37,635 nucleotides of DNA from Lamprocystis purpurea DSM 4197 (GTDB taxonomy: Bacteria > Pseudomonadota > Gammaproteobacteria > Chromatiales > Chromatiaceae), in NCBI RefSeq assembly GCF_000379525.1, contig NZ_KB902509.1, positions 120,467-158,101 of the forward strand, in the 5' to 3' direction. Each line of letters begins with the position of its first letter. Position 1 is the stretch's first letter. The notes beneath the pieces were generated by a model that made no database searches, was not told the DNA's origin, and saw only the letters and a program-made list of their open reading frames with translations. Positions 7,013 through 15,852 of the stretch are shown here, in pieces. A program made the translations under genes and the position numbers.

Positions 7013-9010
7013 ATGGCCCTCTCGCTCAACAAGCTCAAGCTCGACAATCTTGCCTCCGATATTTGGAAGTCCGCCGAGCGCCTGCGGGGTAAATTCAAGT
7101 CCTACGAATACCAGAGCGTCATCCTGCCCATCATCGTCATTCGCCGGCTGGAGTGCGTGCTGATCGACTGGCGCAAGCAGAAGTCCGCCGAGGTGCGCAC
7201 GAATCGTCCCAACCTGACTGCGGACGAAGTCGCCAAGTGGGTCAAGGGGCTGGAACTGAACCCCCAGCAATGCCCGTTCTCGAATCATACCGACTGGACG
7301 CTGCGCTTGGTCTTTGACGAGAACCAGACCCGGCTGGAGGACAACTTCCGCGCCTACATCAACGGCTTCTCGCGCAACGTCGATGACATCATCGAGCACT
7401 TCAATTACCGCGCCACCATCGGCCTGATGGTGAAGAACAATCGGTTGGCGCCGATCCTGAACCAGTACAAGGAACTCGCGCTGGGCCCCGGTGACCTCTC
7501 CGGGCTGGAGATGGGCTACATCTACGAAGAACTGCTGCGGCGCTTTTCTGAGCAGAGCGGTGACGAGGCCGGGGAGCACTTCACGCCCCGCGAGGTCATC
7601 CGCCTGATGGTCGAATTGCTCGATATCCCAATCCCGGACCGGCATCTCTCCATCTACGACCCCGCCAGCGGCACCGGCGGCATGTTGTCCGTGGCCAAAG
7701 AGCACCTGCTGGAGCGCGCCGAGACCCCGGAGGAAAAGGCGCGGGTCGACAACTACGTCACCGTTCACGGCCAGGAGTTGTCACCCACCAACTACGCTGT
7801 CTGCCAGGCCGACCTGCTCATCAAGAACGACCGGCAGGCGACCGTCCACCTCGGCAACTCCCTGATCCCGGACGACCCCTACAGCAGGGAGCCCGGCGAC
7901 CAATGGCCGGAGACCAAGTGGCGCTTCCACCGGATGCTGAGCAATCCACCCTTCGGCGTCACCTGGGGCGGCAAGGACGGCTATGAGAAGGAGGCCCGCA
8001 AGCTGGAGCGGACCCGCTATAAGGCCGGGATGCCGCGCGTGAACGACGGCGCCCTGCTGTTCTTGCAGACCATGCTGGCCAAGATGGCCCCCGTCGCGCA
8101 GGGCGGCAGCCGCATCGCCATCATCTTCAATGGCTCGCCGCTGTCCAATGGCGATTGCGGGAGCGGGGAGAGCGAGATCCGCCGCTGGATCTTGGAGCAC
8201 GATTGGCTCGACGCGATCGTCATGCTGCCCGACCAACTCTTCTACAACACGGGGATCTTCACCTACGTCTGGCTGCTGCGCAACGACAAGCCGGTCAGCC
8301 ACCAGGGGCGCGTGATGCTCATCGACGCCCGCGGACAGTTCGAGAAGGAGCCGAAGTCATTCGGCAACAAACGCAACCGCATCACCGACGCCCATCGCGC
8401 CTGGATCGAGGCGCGCTACCGCGACGGCTGGGCCGATGACGATACCGATGAGCAGGTCAAGGTCTTCGCGCGCGAGGCATTCGCCTATCACAAGGTCAGC
8501 GTCGTCTTCTGGCAGACTGATGAACACGACCAGCCGGCCGTCCTCACCGAGCCCTACCTGAAGACCTTCAGTGCCGCGAACCTCAAGAAAGAACAGGAGT
8601 TCCACGCCAGCGACCTGAGCTTTCGCGTGCGGCTGAAGGTGAAAGGCGAGGAGCAGACCGTCGCGTTCACCATCACACCCAAGGACAACGCCGCCAAGAA
8701 GTTCAAGGAGGCACTGGCCGGCGCCGAGGAGACGCTGGCGGTCGAATGGACCCACCGGCACTATGTGCAGGACGACGAATACATCCCGCACGGCGAGGAC
8801 ATCGCCGCCTTCCTCGAGCGCGAGATCGCCAAGCCGATCATCCGCTGGGAGGAGACGAGGAAGGACGGCAAGCCCATCCTCGGCTACGAGATTTTGCCGA
8901 ACAAGTATTTCTACCGCTACCAGCCGCCCAGGCCCGCGAAAGAGTTGCTGGCGGAGTTTTGGAGGCTGGAGAAAGAGGCCGAGAAGATGCTGGAGGGCCT
9001 TGCTCAATGA
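7013..9010 (+). CDS. hsdM: Type I restriction-modification N6-adenine methyltransferase subunit
   Basis: This 665-aa protein has the HsdM architecture. An N-terminal helical HsdM_N domain comes first (about 5-150, beginning LNKLKLDNLASDIWKSAERL). The methyltransferase domain follows, with SAM-binding motif I YDPASGTGG (215-223) and catalytic motif IV NPPF (311-314). The C-terminal region is longer than in minimal HsdM and probably makes subunit contacts. It methylates adenine in the target set by HsdS, in an M2S1 core enzyme. The start is ATG 7013 without a strong Shine-Dalgarno. Its stop overlaps the next start as ATGA, so it leads a translationally coupled operon. Confidence 0.95.
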   Translation: MALSLNKLKLDNLASDIWKSAERLRGKFKSYEYQSVILPIIVIRRLECVLIDWRKQKSAEVRTNRPNLTADEVAKWVKGLELNPQQCPFSNHTDWTLRLVFDENQTRLEDNFRAYINGFSRNVDDIIEHFNYRATIGLMVKNNRLAPILNQYKELALGPGDLSGLEMGYIYEELLRRFSEQSGDEAGEHFTPREVIRLMVELLDIPIPDRHLSIYDPASGTGGMLSVAKEHLLERAETPEEKARVDNYVTVHGQELSPTNYAVCQADLLIKNDRQATVHLGNSLIPDDPYSREPGDQWPETKWRFHRMLSNPPFGVTWGGKDGYEKEARKLERTRYKAGMPRVNDGALLFLQTMLAKMAPVAQGGSRIAIIFNGSPLSNGDCGSGESEIRRWILEHDWLDAIVMLPDQLFYNTGIFTYVWLLRNDKPVSHQGRVMLIDARGQFEKEPKSFGNKRNRITDAHRAWIEARYRDGWADDDTDEQVKVFAREAFAYHKVSVVFWQTDEHDQPAVLTEPYLKTFSAANLKKEQEFHASDLSFRVRLKVKGEEQTVAFTITPKDNAAKKFKEALAGAEETLAVEWTHRHYVQDDEYIPHGEDIAAFLEREIAKPIIRWEETRKDGKPILGYEILPNKYFYRYQPPRPAKELLAEFWRLEKEAEKMLEGLAQ

Positions 9011-10134
9011 AAATGCCGACGGATACCAACCTGACGAGCGATGCCGACTACCGGCGGTTCATAGAAGAACTGAAGGCGCGCGTCGCGAACGCCCGCATTT
9101 CCGCGGCAAGGAAGGTCAATCACGAACTGATCATGCTTTACTGGGATATCGGGCGCGGGATCGTGGAGAAGCAGCAGACACTGGGCTGGGGCGAATCGGT
9201 CGTTGAGCTGGTAGCCAAGGATCTCCAGACTGCATTTCCGGGCACAACCGGCTTTTCCGTGCAAAATGTGTGGCGGATGCTGCAATTTTACCGCACACAC
9301 ACCGCTCCTGAATTTCTCGCACAGCTTGTGAAAGAATTGAGAAAGGAGAAGAAAACCGTGCCTGCCCACGAGAATCTCTCACAGCTTGTGAGAGAAATGG
9401 TGGCGACGGTGCCGTGGGGACATCACGCAAATGTCATGGCAAAACTCACCGACCCCGCCGCCCGCATCTACTACCTTCGCGCCACCGCGCAATTCGGCTG
9501 GTCACGCAATGTCTTGCTCAATCAGATCAAGGCCAGCGCCTACGAACGGGCGGTGACCGAGAAGAAGACCCACAATTTTCCGCTGGCCATGCCGGAATAC
9601 CTCGCCGAGCAGGCGGATGAAATGCTCAACAGCTCTTACACTTTGGAGTTCCTCGGCCTGAAACGGGCCGTGAAGAAACGCGAGTTGGAGGACCGCCTCG
9701 TCTCCCGCCTGCAGGCCTTCCTGCTTGAACTCGGCTATGGCTTCTGCTTTGTGGGGCGTCAATACCGGCTGGCGCTGGGCGAAAAGGAGTATTTCATCGA
9801 CCTGCTCTTCTATCACCGCTTCCTCAAGGCGCTGATCGCCTTTGAACTGAAGGTCGGCGCTTTCGCGCCGGAGCACGCGGGGAAGATGGATTTTTACCTC
9901 AATCTGCTCAACGACAAGGAGCGCGGCCCCGGGGACCAGCCATCGATCGGCATCATCCTCTGCGCCGAAAAGGACGACGTGGAGGTCGAGTATGCGCTGC
10001 GCACCAAGGGCAATCCCATCGGCGTCGCGGTCTATGAATTACAGTCGCAATTGCCGGGCGAAATGAAAGGCAAGCTGCCCACTGCCAGGCAACTTGCTGA
10101 TGTGGTACGGGAGGAGATGGAGGGAGGGGAGTAA
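9007..10134 (+). CDS. DUF1016/YhcG-family PDDEXK nuclease
   Basis: This 375-aa protein begins at ATG 9007, overlapping the hsdM stop. Its N-terminal domain (about 15-145) has the DUF1016 pattern, including WDIGRGIVEKQQ and GFSVQNVWRMLQFY. The C-terminal PDDEXK domain shows D265 (EYFIDLLFYH) and E280/K282 (IAFELKVGAF). YhcG-type proteins are putative nucleases often found near type I RM systems; their role in the complex is not settled. Its place between hsdM and hsdS, with start/stop overlaps on both sides, argues for coordinated synthesis with the RM enzyme. Residues 103-114 and 123-134 are a degenerate internal duplication (QLVKELRKE and QLVREMVAT) that lengthens the N-terminal domain. Confidence 0.9.
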   Translation: MKMPTDTNLTSDADYRRFIEELKARVANARISAARKVNHELIMLYWDIGRGIVEKQQTLGWGESVVELVAKDLQTAFPGTTGFSVQNVWRMLQFYRTHTAPEFLAQLVKELRKEKKTVPAHENLSQLVREMVATVPWGHHANVMAKLTDPAARIYYLRATAQFGWSRNVLLNQIKASAYERAVTEKKTHNFPLAMPEYLAEQADEMLNSSYTLEFLGLKRAVKKRELEDRLVSRLQAFLLELGYGFCFVGRQYRLALGEKEYFIDLLFYHRFLKALIAFELKVGAFAPEHAGKMDFYLNLLNDKERGPGDQPSIGIILCAEKDDVEVEYALRTKGNPIGVAVYELQSQLPGEMKGKLPTARQLADVVREEMEGGE

Positions 10135-11465
10135 TGAGCCCGCAGACCAGTTTTCTAAAAGATATCCCAAAGGATTGGCGATCCGACCGCATGGGCAATG
10201 TTACCGAGATTCTTTTCAGCAACGTAGATAAGCATACGTTCGATTCCGAGATTCCTGTTCGCCTTTGCAACTACGTCGATGTTTACAAGAACGATCGAAT
10301 CACGTCCGAAATCGAATTCATGGAGGCATCTGCGGAGCCGCGTGAGATAGCGCGCTTTCAAATTCAGATAGGGGATGTCCTGGCGACGAAGGACTCGGAG
10401 ACTCCAGACGATATAGCGATCCCAGCTTTGGTGGCGGAAACCTTGCCTGGCGTTCTCTGCGGTTATCATTTAGCACTGATTCGCCCTAGGGCACATCACG
10501 TCTATGGACCGTATCTTGCCTGGCTTCATTGCAGCAAAGCGTTCCGCTCCCACTACGAGGCCCAAGCCGTAGGTGTCACCAGATTTGGGCTTTCGCAGGC
10601 GGTCTTCAAAGATGCGCGCGTCCCGCTTCCGCCACTGCCGGAGCAACAGCGCATCACCGACTACCTGGATGCGAGTTGCGCGGCGATTGACGCGGCGGTT
10701 GCTGCCAAACGCGGCCAACTTGGAACCCTTGGTTGCTTGCGAGAGACCGTCATTCAAACAGCGGTTTGCAATGGGCTAAACCCCAAGGTGAGAATGGCCG
10801 GCTCCGACATTGCTTGGATGCCATCGATCCCTGAGCATTGGAAAAGGGTTAAGCTGAAGCGCCATGTCGAAATGCTGAGAGGTCAATTCACTCATCGCCC
10901 GAGGAACGACCCTGCATTTTATGATGGTCCTTACCCATTCATTCAGACAGGCAGCATCTCAGCGGCGGGGAAGTTTATCACCGAGTATAGCCAAACGCTA
11001 AACGAGTTGGGACTCTCGGTTTCAAAAATGTTTCCATCAGGCACAATCGTAATGACGATTACGGGCGCCAAGATTGCGGAGGTGGCAGTGACTACTTTCG
11101 ACGCGTGCTTTCCAGATAGTATTGTCGGATTCGTGCCAGATCACTTGCTTGACAAGGATTACCTTTTCTATGTCCTCATGGCCATGAAGCCGGCACTTCT
11201 CGGCGCCATGATCGTTACCACCCAGCCCAACATCAATTATGTGCAGATCGGCGGGAACTACATTCCCCTGCCGCCGCTTGCAGAGCAGGAAGCCATCGCC
11301 AGTCACATTGAGAGTGAGATGAATCGAATTAACGCAATTCGGGATTCTCTCGAAGCCCAAATCGCCACCCTCACCGCCTACCGCAAATCCCTGATCCACG
11401 AATGCGTCACCGGCCAGCGGCGGATCACCGACGCCGACATCAACCGGATCCAAGCCCATGGCTAA
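10134..11465 (+). CDS. hsdS: Type I restriction-modification specificity subunit
   Basis: This 443-aa protein has two target-recognition domains (about 1-160 and 215-385), each followed by a conserved helical spacer. The first spacer contains PLPPLPEQQRITDYLD and the second PLPPLAEQEAIASHIE, the typical HsdS signature. Each recognition domain reads half of a bipartite DNA target and the helices set the spacing. The start at ATG 10134 overlaps the YhcG stop as TAATG, and the 3' end overlaps hsdR by 8 bp. The recognition domains are visibly less GC-rich than hsdM and hsdR, as expected for segments exchanged by recombination. Confidence 0.94.
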   Translation: MSPQTSFLKDIPKDWRSDRMGNVTEILFSNVDKHTFDSEIPVRLCNYVDVYKNDRITSEIEFMEASAEPREIARFQIQIGDVLATKDSETPDDIAIPALVAETLPGVLCGYHLALIRPRAHHVYGPYLAWLHCSKAFRSHYEAQAVGVTRFGLSQAVFKDARVPLPPLPEQQRITDYLDASCAAIDAAVAAKRGQLGTLGCLRETVIQTAVCNGLNPKVRMAGSDIAWMPSIPEHWKRVKLKRHVEMLRGQFTHRPRNDPAFYDGPYPFIQTGSISAAGKFITEYSQTLNELGLSVSKMFPSGTIVMTITGAKIAEVAVTTFDACFPDSIVGFVPDHLLDKDYLFYVLMAMKPALLGAMIVTTQPNINYVQIGGNYIPLPPLAEQEAIASHIESEMNRINAIRDSLEAQIATLTAYRKSLIHECVTGQRRITDADINRIQAHG

Positions 11466-14376
11466 GAAGAAGTCCCCGGAGCTTCGGTTTCAGCAGGACA
11501 TCGCGGACTACCTTACCCGCGAGCACCGGTATGCCGTGCTGCAACAGTCCGATATCACGGACACCGTGAATTTTATCGCCGAGGACCATCTCTGGGCCTT
11601 CCTCGAAGCCACCCAGGCCGACCAGATCAAGAAGCTGGCGGAGGATTACGGCACGGACGCGCGCGAGGCGATCTTCAAGGCACTGCGCAAAGAATTGGAG
11701 CACACGCCACTGTGGATGCTCTTCCGTCATGGCCTCAAGGTGCGCGGTCTGGAATTCCACCTCTATTATCCGAAACCACGCTCCGCGGCGAGCGCCGCTG
11801 CCGACCAGTACGCCAAGAACCGCTTCAGCTTCCGCCCGCATTGTTATTTCGGCGACGCCAATCACGAAATCGATTTCGTCCTCTATCTCAACGGCCTGCC
11901 CATCGTGGCGCTCGAGCTGAAACACGAGCTCAATGAGAACGTCCATGACGCGGTGGCGCAGTTCACCAAGCGCGACCACCGGCACAGGATCTTCCGGCAT
12001 CCCTTCCTCTACCTCGCCGCCGACACCAGCGACCTGATGGCCGCCACGGACCCGCGCCAGGAAGAGAACTTCCGCTGGCACAATCGGGGGCTGACCAATG
12101 CCCCGACGAATGCCGATGAGTATCCGGTCGAGTTTCTCTACCGCGAGGTGCTGTCGCCGGAGCATTTGCTGGAGGCGCTGTCCTTCTTCCTCCTGCGCGT
12201 GCCGGAGCGGGAGGCCGAGGACGACAAGCCGGCGCGGCCGGCCTTTACGATCTTCCCGCGCTATCACCAAAGCCGGCTGGTGCGGCGCGTAGCAGAGGAC
12301 ATCAGCGCCCACTTCGCCGCGACCGGTGACATCGGCAAGAAATATCTAGCCGAGCATTCCGCCGGCAGCGGCAAGACGTTTTCCATCTGCTGGCTTGCCG
12401 ACCGGCTGCACAGCCTGTTCCAGCCCGGTACCAACGAGAAGTTGGTGGACATCACCTTCATCCTCACCGACCGCAAGTCGCTCGACACCAACATTCGCGA
12501 GGACCTCGAAAAGTTCACCCACCTGAAGTCGGTGGTGGGCATCGCGCGCAAGTCCGATGACCTGCCGCGCTTCCTGCGGGAGCGTAAATCGATCATCGTC
12601 ACCACCCAGCAGAAGTTTGCCTGGGTGTTGGATGAGATCCGGAACAACCCGGTATTGAAGACGCTGCGGGTGGCCTTCCTGATCGACGAGGCCCACCGCT
12701 CGCAGGAAGGGCAGATGGGCGCGGCCATCCGCCTGCCGTTCCGCGCGCCGGGGGAGCCGGACAGCGAGGCACCGGAGGAGGACCCAGAAGAGCTGATCGC
12801 CCGGGTGATTCGCGAGCACGACTGCAATCAGTTGTTCGTCGCCTTCACCGCCACGCCGGCACCGGCGACCGTCTCCATGTTCGGCCAGCCATTCGACCGC
12901 TACACCGAGGCCGAGGCCATCGCCGAGGGCTACATCGTGGACGTGGCCGCCGGCATCATCTCGTACAAGACGCTCTATCACCTGCATTGCCCCATGGTTC
13001 CGACGCCGGACGAGGAGCGGCTCTATCCCAAGGGCGTGGTATCCAAGGTGCTGCAGAATCTGGCCTTTCAGGACGACGGGCTGATCCAATACAAGGCGGA
13101 GGTGATGCTGCGGGTCTTCGAGAAGGAGGTGGCGCCGCTCATCGGCGGACGCGCCAAGGCGATGATCGTCGCCTCATCGCGGGTGGCAGGGCTGCGGTAT
13201 TTCACCATTATCAAGGAGAAGCTCAAGGAACGCGGCGCCGGCTATCAGGTGCTCTATGCCTTCTCGGACTTTGTCCATCCGGAGACGAACGCGGCCATCA
13301 GCGAGCACGCGGTCAATGGGTTACAGACGGGTGAACTGATCGAGGACCGCTTCGAGGGCGACGACTACCGGCTCATGGTGGTGGCAAGTAAGTTTCAGAC
13401 CGGTTTCGACCAACCCCTACTCGCCGGTATGTTCCTCGATAAGCCGGTGCTCGGGCGCAACGCGGTGCAGACGGTCTCGCGATTGAACCGCTGCCACCCC
13501 GGCAAGCGGGATGTGGTGGTCGTGGACTTCACCAACAACGCCAAGCAAATCCTGACGGCCTTCGCGACCTATCGGGTCGGCACGCCGTTCGAGCCGCAGG
13601 AGCCGGATCAAAACACCTGCCTCGCCCTGCACGCGGAGATCCTCGCCGCGGGGGTCTTCACCCGGAAGGACGTCGGCGACCTGCTCAGCCTGATCGAGCA
13701 CGGGACCGATGCGCGGGTGCAGTTCCAGGTGAATGCGCTGCGCACGCGCTTTCAGGCGCGGCTGGCCGATTGGGAAGGGCGCAAGGCGTTCGTGGCCCTG
13801 CTGGCGCGCTTCGTCAGGAGCTTCCATTTCCTCACCTGTTTCTTCACCTACCCGGCGGCGATCGGGGAGTTCGCCACCTTTGCCGACTATGTCGGTCCGC
13901 AGCTCGTCAAAGCAGGGAGCGTGTCGGAATTGATGCAGCAGGTGCGTGCCACGGTGGTCACCAAGGCAGCGGTGCAGTTTCAGGGCGTGACGACCAGTGG
14001 CGGCCGGGTCAGGCTGAAGCCGGGCAAGGGCGCCGGCGGTGCCGGCCCGGTGCCGGTGAAGGTCTCGGTGCAGGATGTGATCGCACAGATCCGCGCAACC
14101 TACGACATCACGGATGAAGAGGCGCTCTATATCCGGCAGGTGACAGAGGAGAAGATCGCCGATCCGGTCATCCGCACCACGGTCCAGGCGCACCGCGGGA
14201 ATGTCATCTATCTGGAGGGCGCCTATCGCGGCCAGGTCAATGGCGAGATCCAGTCGGCCTACAACGCCCACGGACGTTATGAAGAACTGACCGACCACAA
14301 ATACACCGACACCGGCGGTATCTTCGATATCATGGCGGTGACGGTCATTCAGGCCCAGTTGTCCTTGGCGGCCTGA
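11458..14376 (+). CDS. hsdR: Type I restriction-modification restriction subunit (translocase/nuclease)
   Basis: This 972-aa protein has the full HsdR plan. The N-terminal PD-(D/E)xK nuclease has D139 (NHEIDFVL) and E153/K155 (VALELKHE). A superfamily 2 motor follows, with Walker A HSAGSGKT (300-307), DEAH box at 410-413 (FLIDEAHRSQ), motif III FTATPAP and motif VI QTVSRLNRCHPGK. The C-terminal helical region should bind the methyltransferase core. With HsdM and HsdS it translocates DNA from unmethylated targets and cuts at a distance. It starts 8 bp inside hsdS and is followed after 4 bp by radC. It appears intact. Confidence 0.95.
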   Translation: MAKKKSPELRFQQDIADYLTREHRYAVLQQSDITDTVNFIAEDHLWAFLEATQADQIKKLAEDYGTDAREAIFKALRKELEHTPLWMLFRHGLKVRGLEFHLYYPKPRSAASAAADQYAKNRFSFRPHCYFGDANHEIDFVLYLNGLPIVALELKHELNENVHDAVAQFTKRDHRHRIFRHPFLYLAADTSDLMAATDPRQEENFRWHNRGLTNAPTNADEYPVEFLYREVLSPEHLLEALSFFLLRVPEREAEDDKPARPAFTIFPRYHQSRLVRRVAEDISAHFAATGDIGKKYLAEHSAGSGKTFSICWLADRLHSLFQPGTNEKLVDITFILTDRKSLDTNIREDLEKFTHLKSVVGIARKSDDLPRFLRERKSIIVTTQQKFAWVLDEIRNNPVLKTLRVAFLIDEAHRSQEGQMGAAIRLPFRAPGEPDSEAPEEDPEELIARVIREHDCNQLFVAFTATPAPATVSMFGQPFDRYTEAEAIAEGYIVDVAAGIISYKTLYHLHCPMVPTPDEERLYPKGVVSKVLQNLAFQDDGLIQYKAEVMLRVFEKEVAPLIGGRAKAMIVASSRVAGLRYFTIIKEKLKERGAGYQVLYAFSDFVHPETNAAISEHAVNGLQTGELIEDRFEGDDYRLMVVASKFQTGFDQPLLAGMFLDKPVLGRNAVQTVSRLNRCHPGKRDVVVVDFTNNAKQILTAFATYRVGTPFEPQEPDQNTCLALHAEILAAGVFTRKDVGDLLSLIEHGTDARVQFQVNALRTRFQARLADWEGRKAFVALLARFVRSFHFLTCFFTYPAAIGEFATFADYVGPQLVKAGSVSELMQQVRATVVTKAAVQFQGVTTSGGRVRLKPGKGAGGAGPVPVKVSVQDVIAQIRATYDITDEEALYIRQVTEEKIADPVIRTTVQAHRGNVIYLEGAYRGQVNGEIQSAYNAHGRYEELTDHKYTDTGGIFDIMAVTVIQAQLSLAA

Positions 14377-14380
14377 GGCG

Positions 14381-15043
14381 ATGGGCAAGCGCATCCACGA
14401 AATTCCGGCGGCGGAGCGTCCGCGCGAGAAGCTGCTGCGCAAAGGGGCGCGGGCCTTGAGTGACCAGGAATTGCTCGCCGTGCTCCTGGGCCAGGGCACG
14501 CCGGGCCTGGACGTGCTGGCCCTGGCCGCGAAGCTCGCGCGGCTCATCGACCAGAAGGGGCTGGACGTCAAGGCCGAAGACCTGTTGCCGTTCGCGGGTG
14601 TCGGGGACGCCAAGGCGACCTTGATTCTCGCGGCCATCGAATTCGCCCGGCGTCGCATCAAGCCGGAGGGTGCGAAGATCGAGACCCCGGCCGACCTGTT
14701 GCCGCACATCCACCATTACGCGGACCGTAAGCAGGAGCATTTTCTCTGCGCCAGCATCAATGGCGCAAATGAGATCCTGAACATCCGGGTGGTGTCGATC
14801 GGGCTGATCGACCGCAGCCCAGTGCATCCGCGCGAGGTCTTCGCCGACGCACTCGCTGACCGGGCGTCCGCTGTCATCGTCGCCCACAATCACCCCAGCG
14901 GCGGCCTCGAACCCTCACCGGGTGACCTCGCCATCACCGCGCAACTCAAGGCTGCCGGCGCCATCCTCGGCATCGAACTGCTGGATCACATCATTTTTAA
15001 CCGGGCTGGATATTTCAGCTTCCTGGAGGCGGGAACGCTGTAG
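14381..15043 (+). CDS. radC: RadC family JAB-domain protein
   Basis: This 220-aa protein has a helix-hairpin-helix region (about 65-88, LLPFAGVGDAKATLIL) followed by a JAB/MPN domain. The metal-binding motif is complete: H169 and H171 in AHNHPSGGLEPSPGD and D182. The length is normal for RadC. RadC proteins were once linked to DNA repair, but the enzymatic role is unproven. Many copies sit in mobile or defence regions and are predicted metal-dependent hydrolases. Here it begins 4 bp after hsdR and is the last gene of the RM operon, so an accessory role in that system is plausible. Confidence 0.93.
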   Translation: MGKRIHEIPAAERPREKLLRKGARALSDQELLAVLLGQGTPGLDVLALAAKLARLIDQKGLDVKAEDLLPFAGVGDAKATLILAAIEFARRRIKPEGAKIETPADLLPHIHHYADRKQEHFLCASINGANEILNIRVVSIGLIDRSPVHPREVFADALADRASAVIVAHNHPSGGLEPSPGDLAITAQLKAAGAILGIELLDHIIFNRAGYFSFLEAGTL

Positions 15044-15056
15044 CCTCAACCATTCC

Positions 15057-15629
15057 CTAAGACGCGTTGCCCTTCAGGAGCGTACCCGCGACGAGCAGCA
15101 GCAGGCTGACCGCCATCCCCGCCAGAACCCATCTGGTGGAGGCGTAACCGCGTTCGACCGCGGCCCCGATCGCGGCGAGATGCTGCTGTTGGGCCGCCTT
15201 CAGGTTTTCCAGGTCGCGTTGCAGGAGTGCGAGTTCCAGCGCCTTGCCCGGGTTGGCGACGATGATCTGCTCCAGCCGCTCCTGGCGTTCCGCGAGGTCT
15301 TTGAGCAGCTTCTGGCTCTGCTGCTGTTGGAGCGCCTGCTTGGTGTCCTTCGGCAGGGCGGCGGCAGTACGCAGGTCGGCTTGGAACGACTGCAGGTCGG
15401 CGGCAAGCTTTTCAGTCTGGGCGCGGAGACCGGCTATTTCGGCCTGAACCTGCGCGGGGGTGGCCTGGCCGTCCATTGCGGCGACGCCGGACAGGTCGAT
15501 GCCGCGCACGACGCCGATGAGCGCGACGAGGGCGACGACGAAGGCGAGGACTCCGGCAGCCAGACTCAGTTGCTGGGAACGCGGGCGATTTTTCAGCGAC
15601 GTAAGCGTTGCGACGATCGCAGAGGCCAT
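15057..15629 (-). CDS. Two-helix membrane protein with periplasmic coiled coil
   Basis: This 190-aa protein starts at ATG 15629 with a good AAGGAG ribosome binding site 8 bp upstream. Transmembrane helix 1 is about 21-43 (LAAGVLAFVVALVALIGVV) and helix 2 about 165-185 (WVLAGMAVSLLLLVAGTLL). Between them lies a Gln/Leu/Lys-rich coiled coil of roughly 95 residues (for example QALQQQQSQKLLKDLAERQE). I recognise no family. It is convergent with radC, 13 bp apart, and has its own promoter region shared with the scar of the outer-membrane gene. It may be a membrane-anchored scaffold or sensor. A link to the flanking defence genes is positional only. Confidence 0.7.
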   Translation of the reverse strand: MASAIVATLTSLKNRPRSQQLSLAAGVLAFVVALVALIGVVRGIDLSGVAAMDGQATPAQVQAEIAGLRAQTEKLAADLQSFQADLRTAAALPKDTKQALQQQQSQKLLKDLAERQERLEQIIVANPGKALELALLQRDLENLKAAQQQHLAAIGAAVERGYASTRWVLAGMAVSLLLLVAGTLLKGNAS

Positions 15630-15748
15630 GATTGCACTCCTTTCGGTGGTCCGGCTAAGAGACGCGCCATGCGCCCGCGGCGATTATACTGAATCAGGAT
15701 CGGTCGTTGGTGTTCGGTGGCCGTGCGAATGCTCTGAAATGAAATGTA

Positions 15749-15837
15749 CCAGACCAATCGGCGTTCAGCGCGAAGGTGCAGCGCCGCGCGTGCGTGCGAC
15801 GGGCCGCGATTCGGTTGCATGTCGCGCCCCGCGGCAT
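15749..15837 (-). pseudogene. Scrap of the outer-membrane gene (in-frame deletion)
   Basis: From ATG 15837 the minus strand reads MPRGATCNRIAARRTHARRC and then jumps in frame to FALNADWSGT before unrelated sequence. The first part aligns with the N-terminus of the outer-membrane protein at 5489-6484 (NAARRTHARRCT). The second aligns with an internal segment of it (RFALNADWSGTW, DNA at 6151-6182). About 80 codons between them are missing. The start lies 15 bp after the rloB stop, exactly as in the locus at 6.5 kb. No product is expected. Confidence 0.85.
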
Positions 15838-15852
15838 CTGCGTCGGTGCGGC

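Noticed and set aside
8746-9006. Upstream extension of the YhcG gene inside hsdM
   Set aside because: The added residues are Arg/Pro-rich shadow of hsdM; ATG 9007 with ATGA coupling is the natural start.
13417-14709. 430-codon open frame opposite hsdR and radC
   Set aside because: It spans two real genes on the other strand, with no ribosome site or domain.
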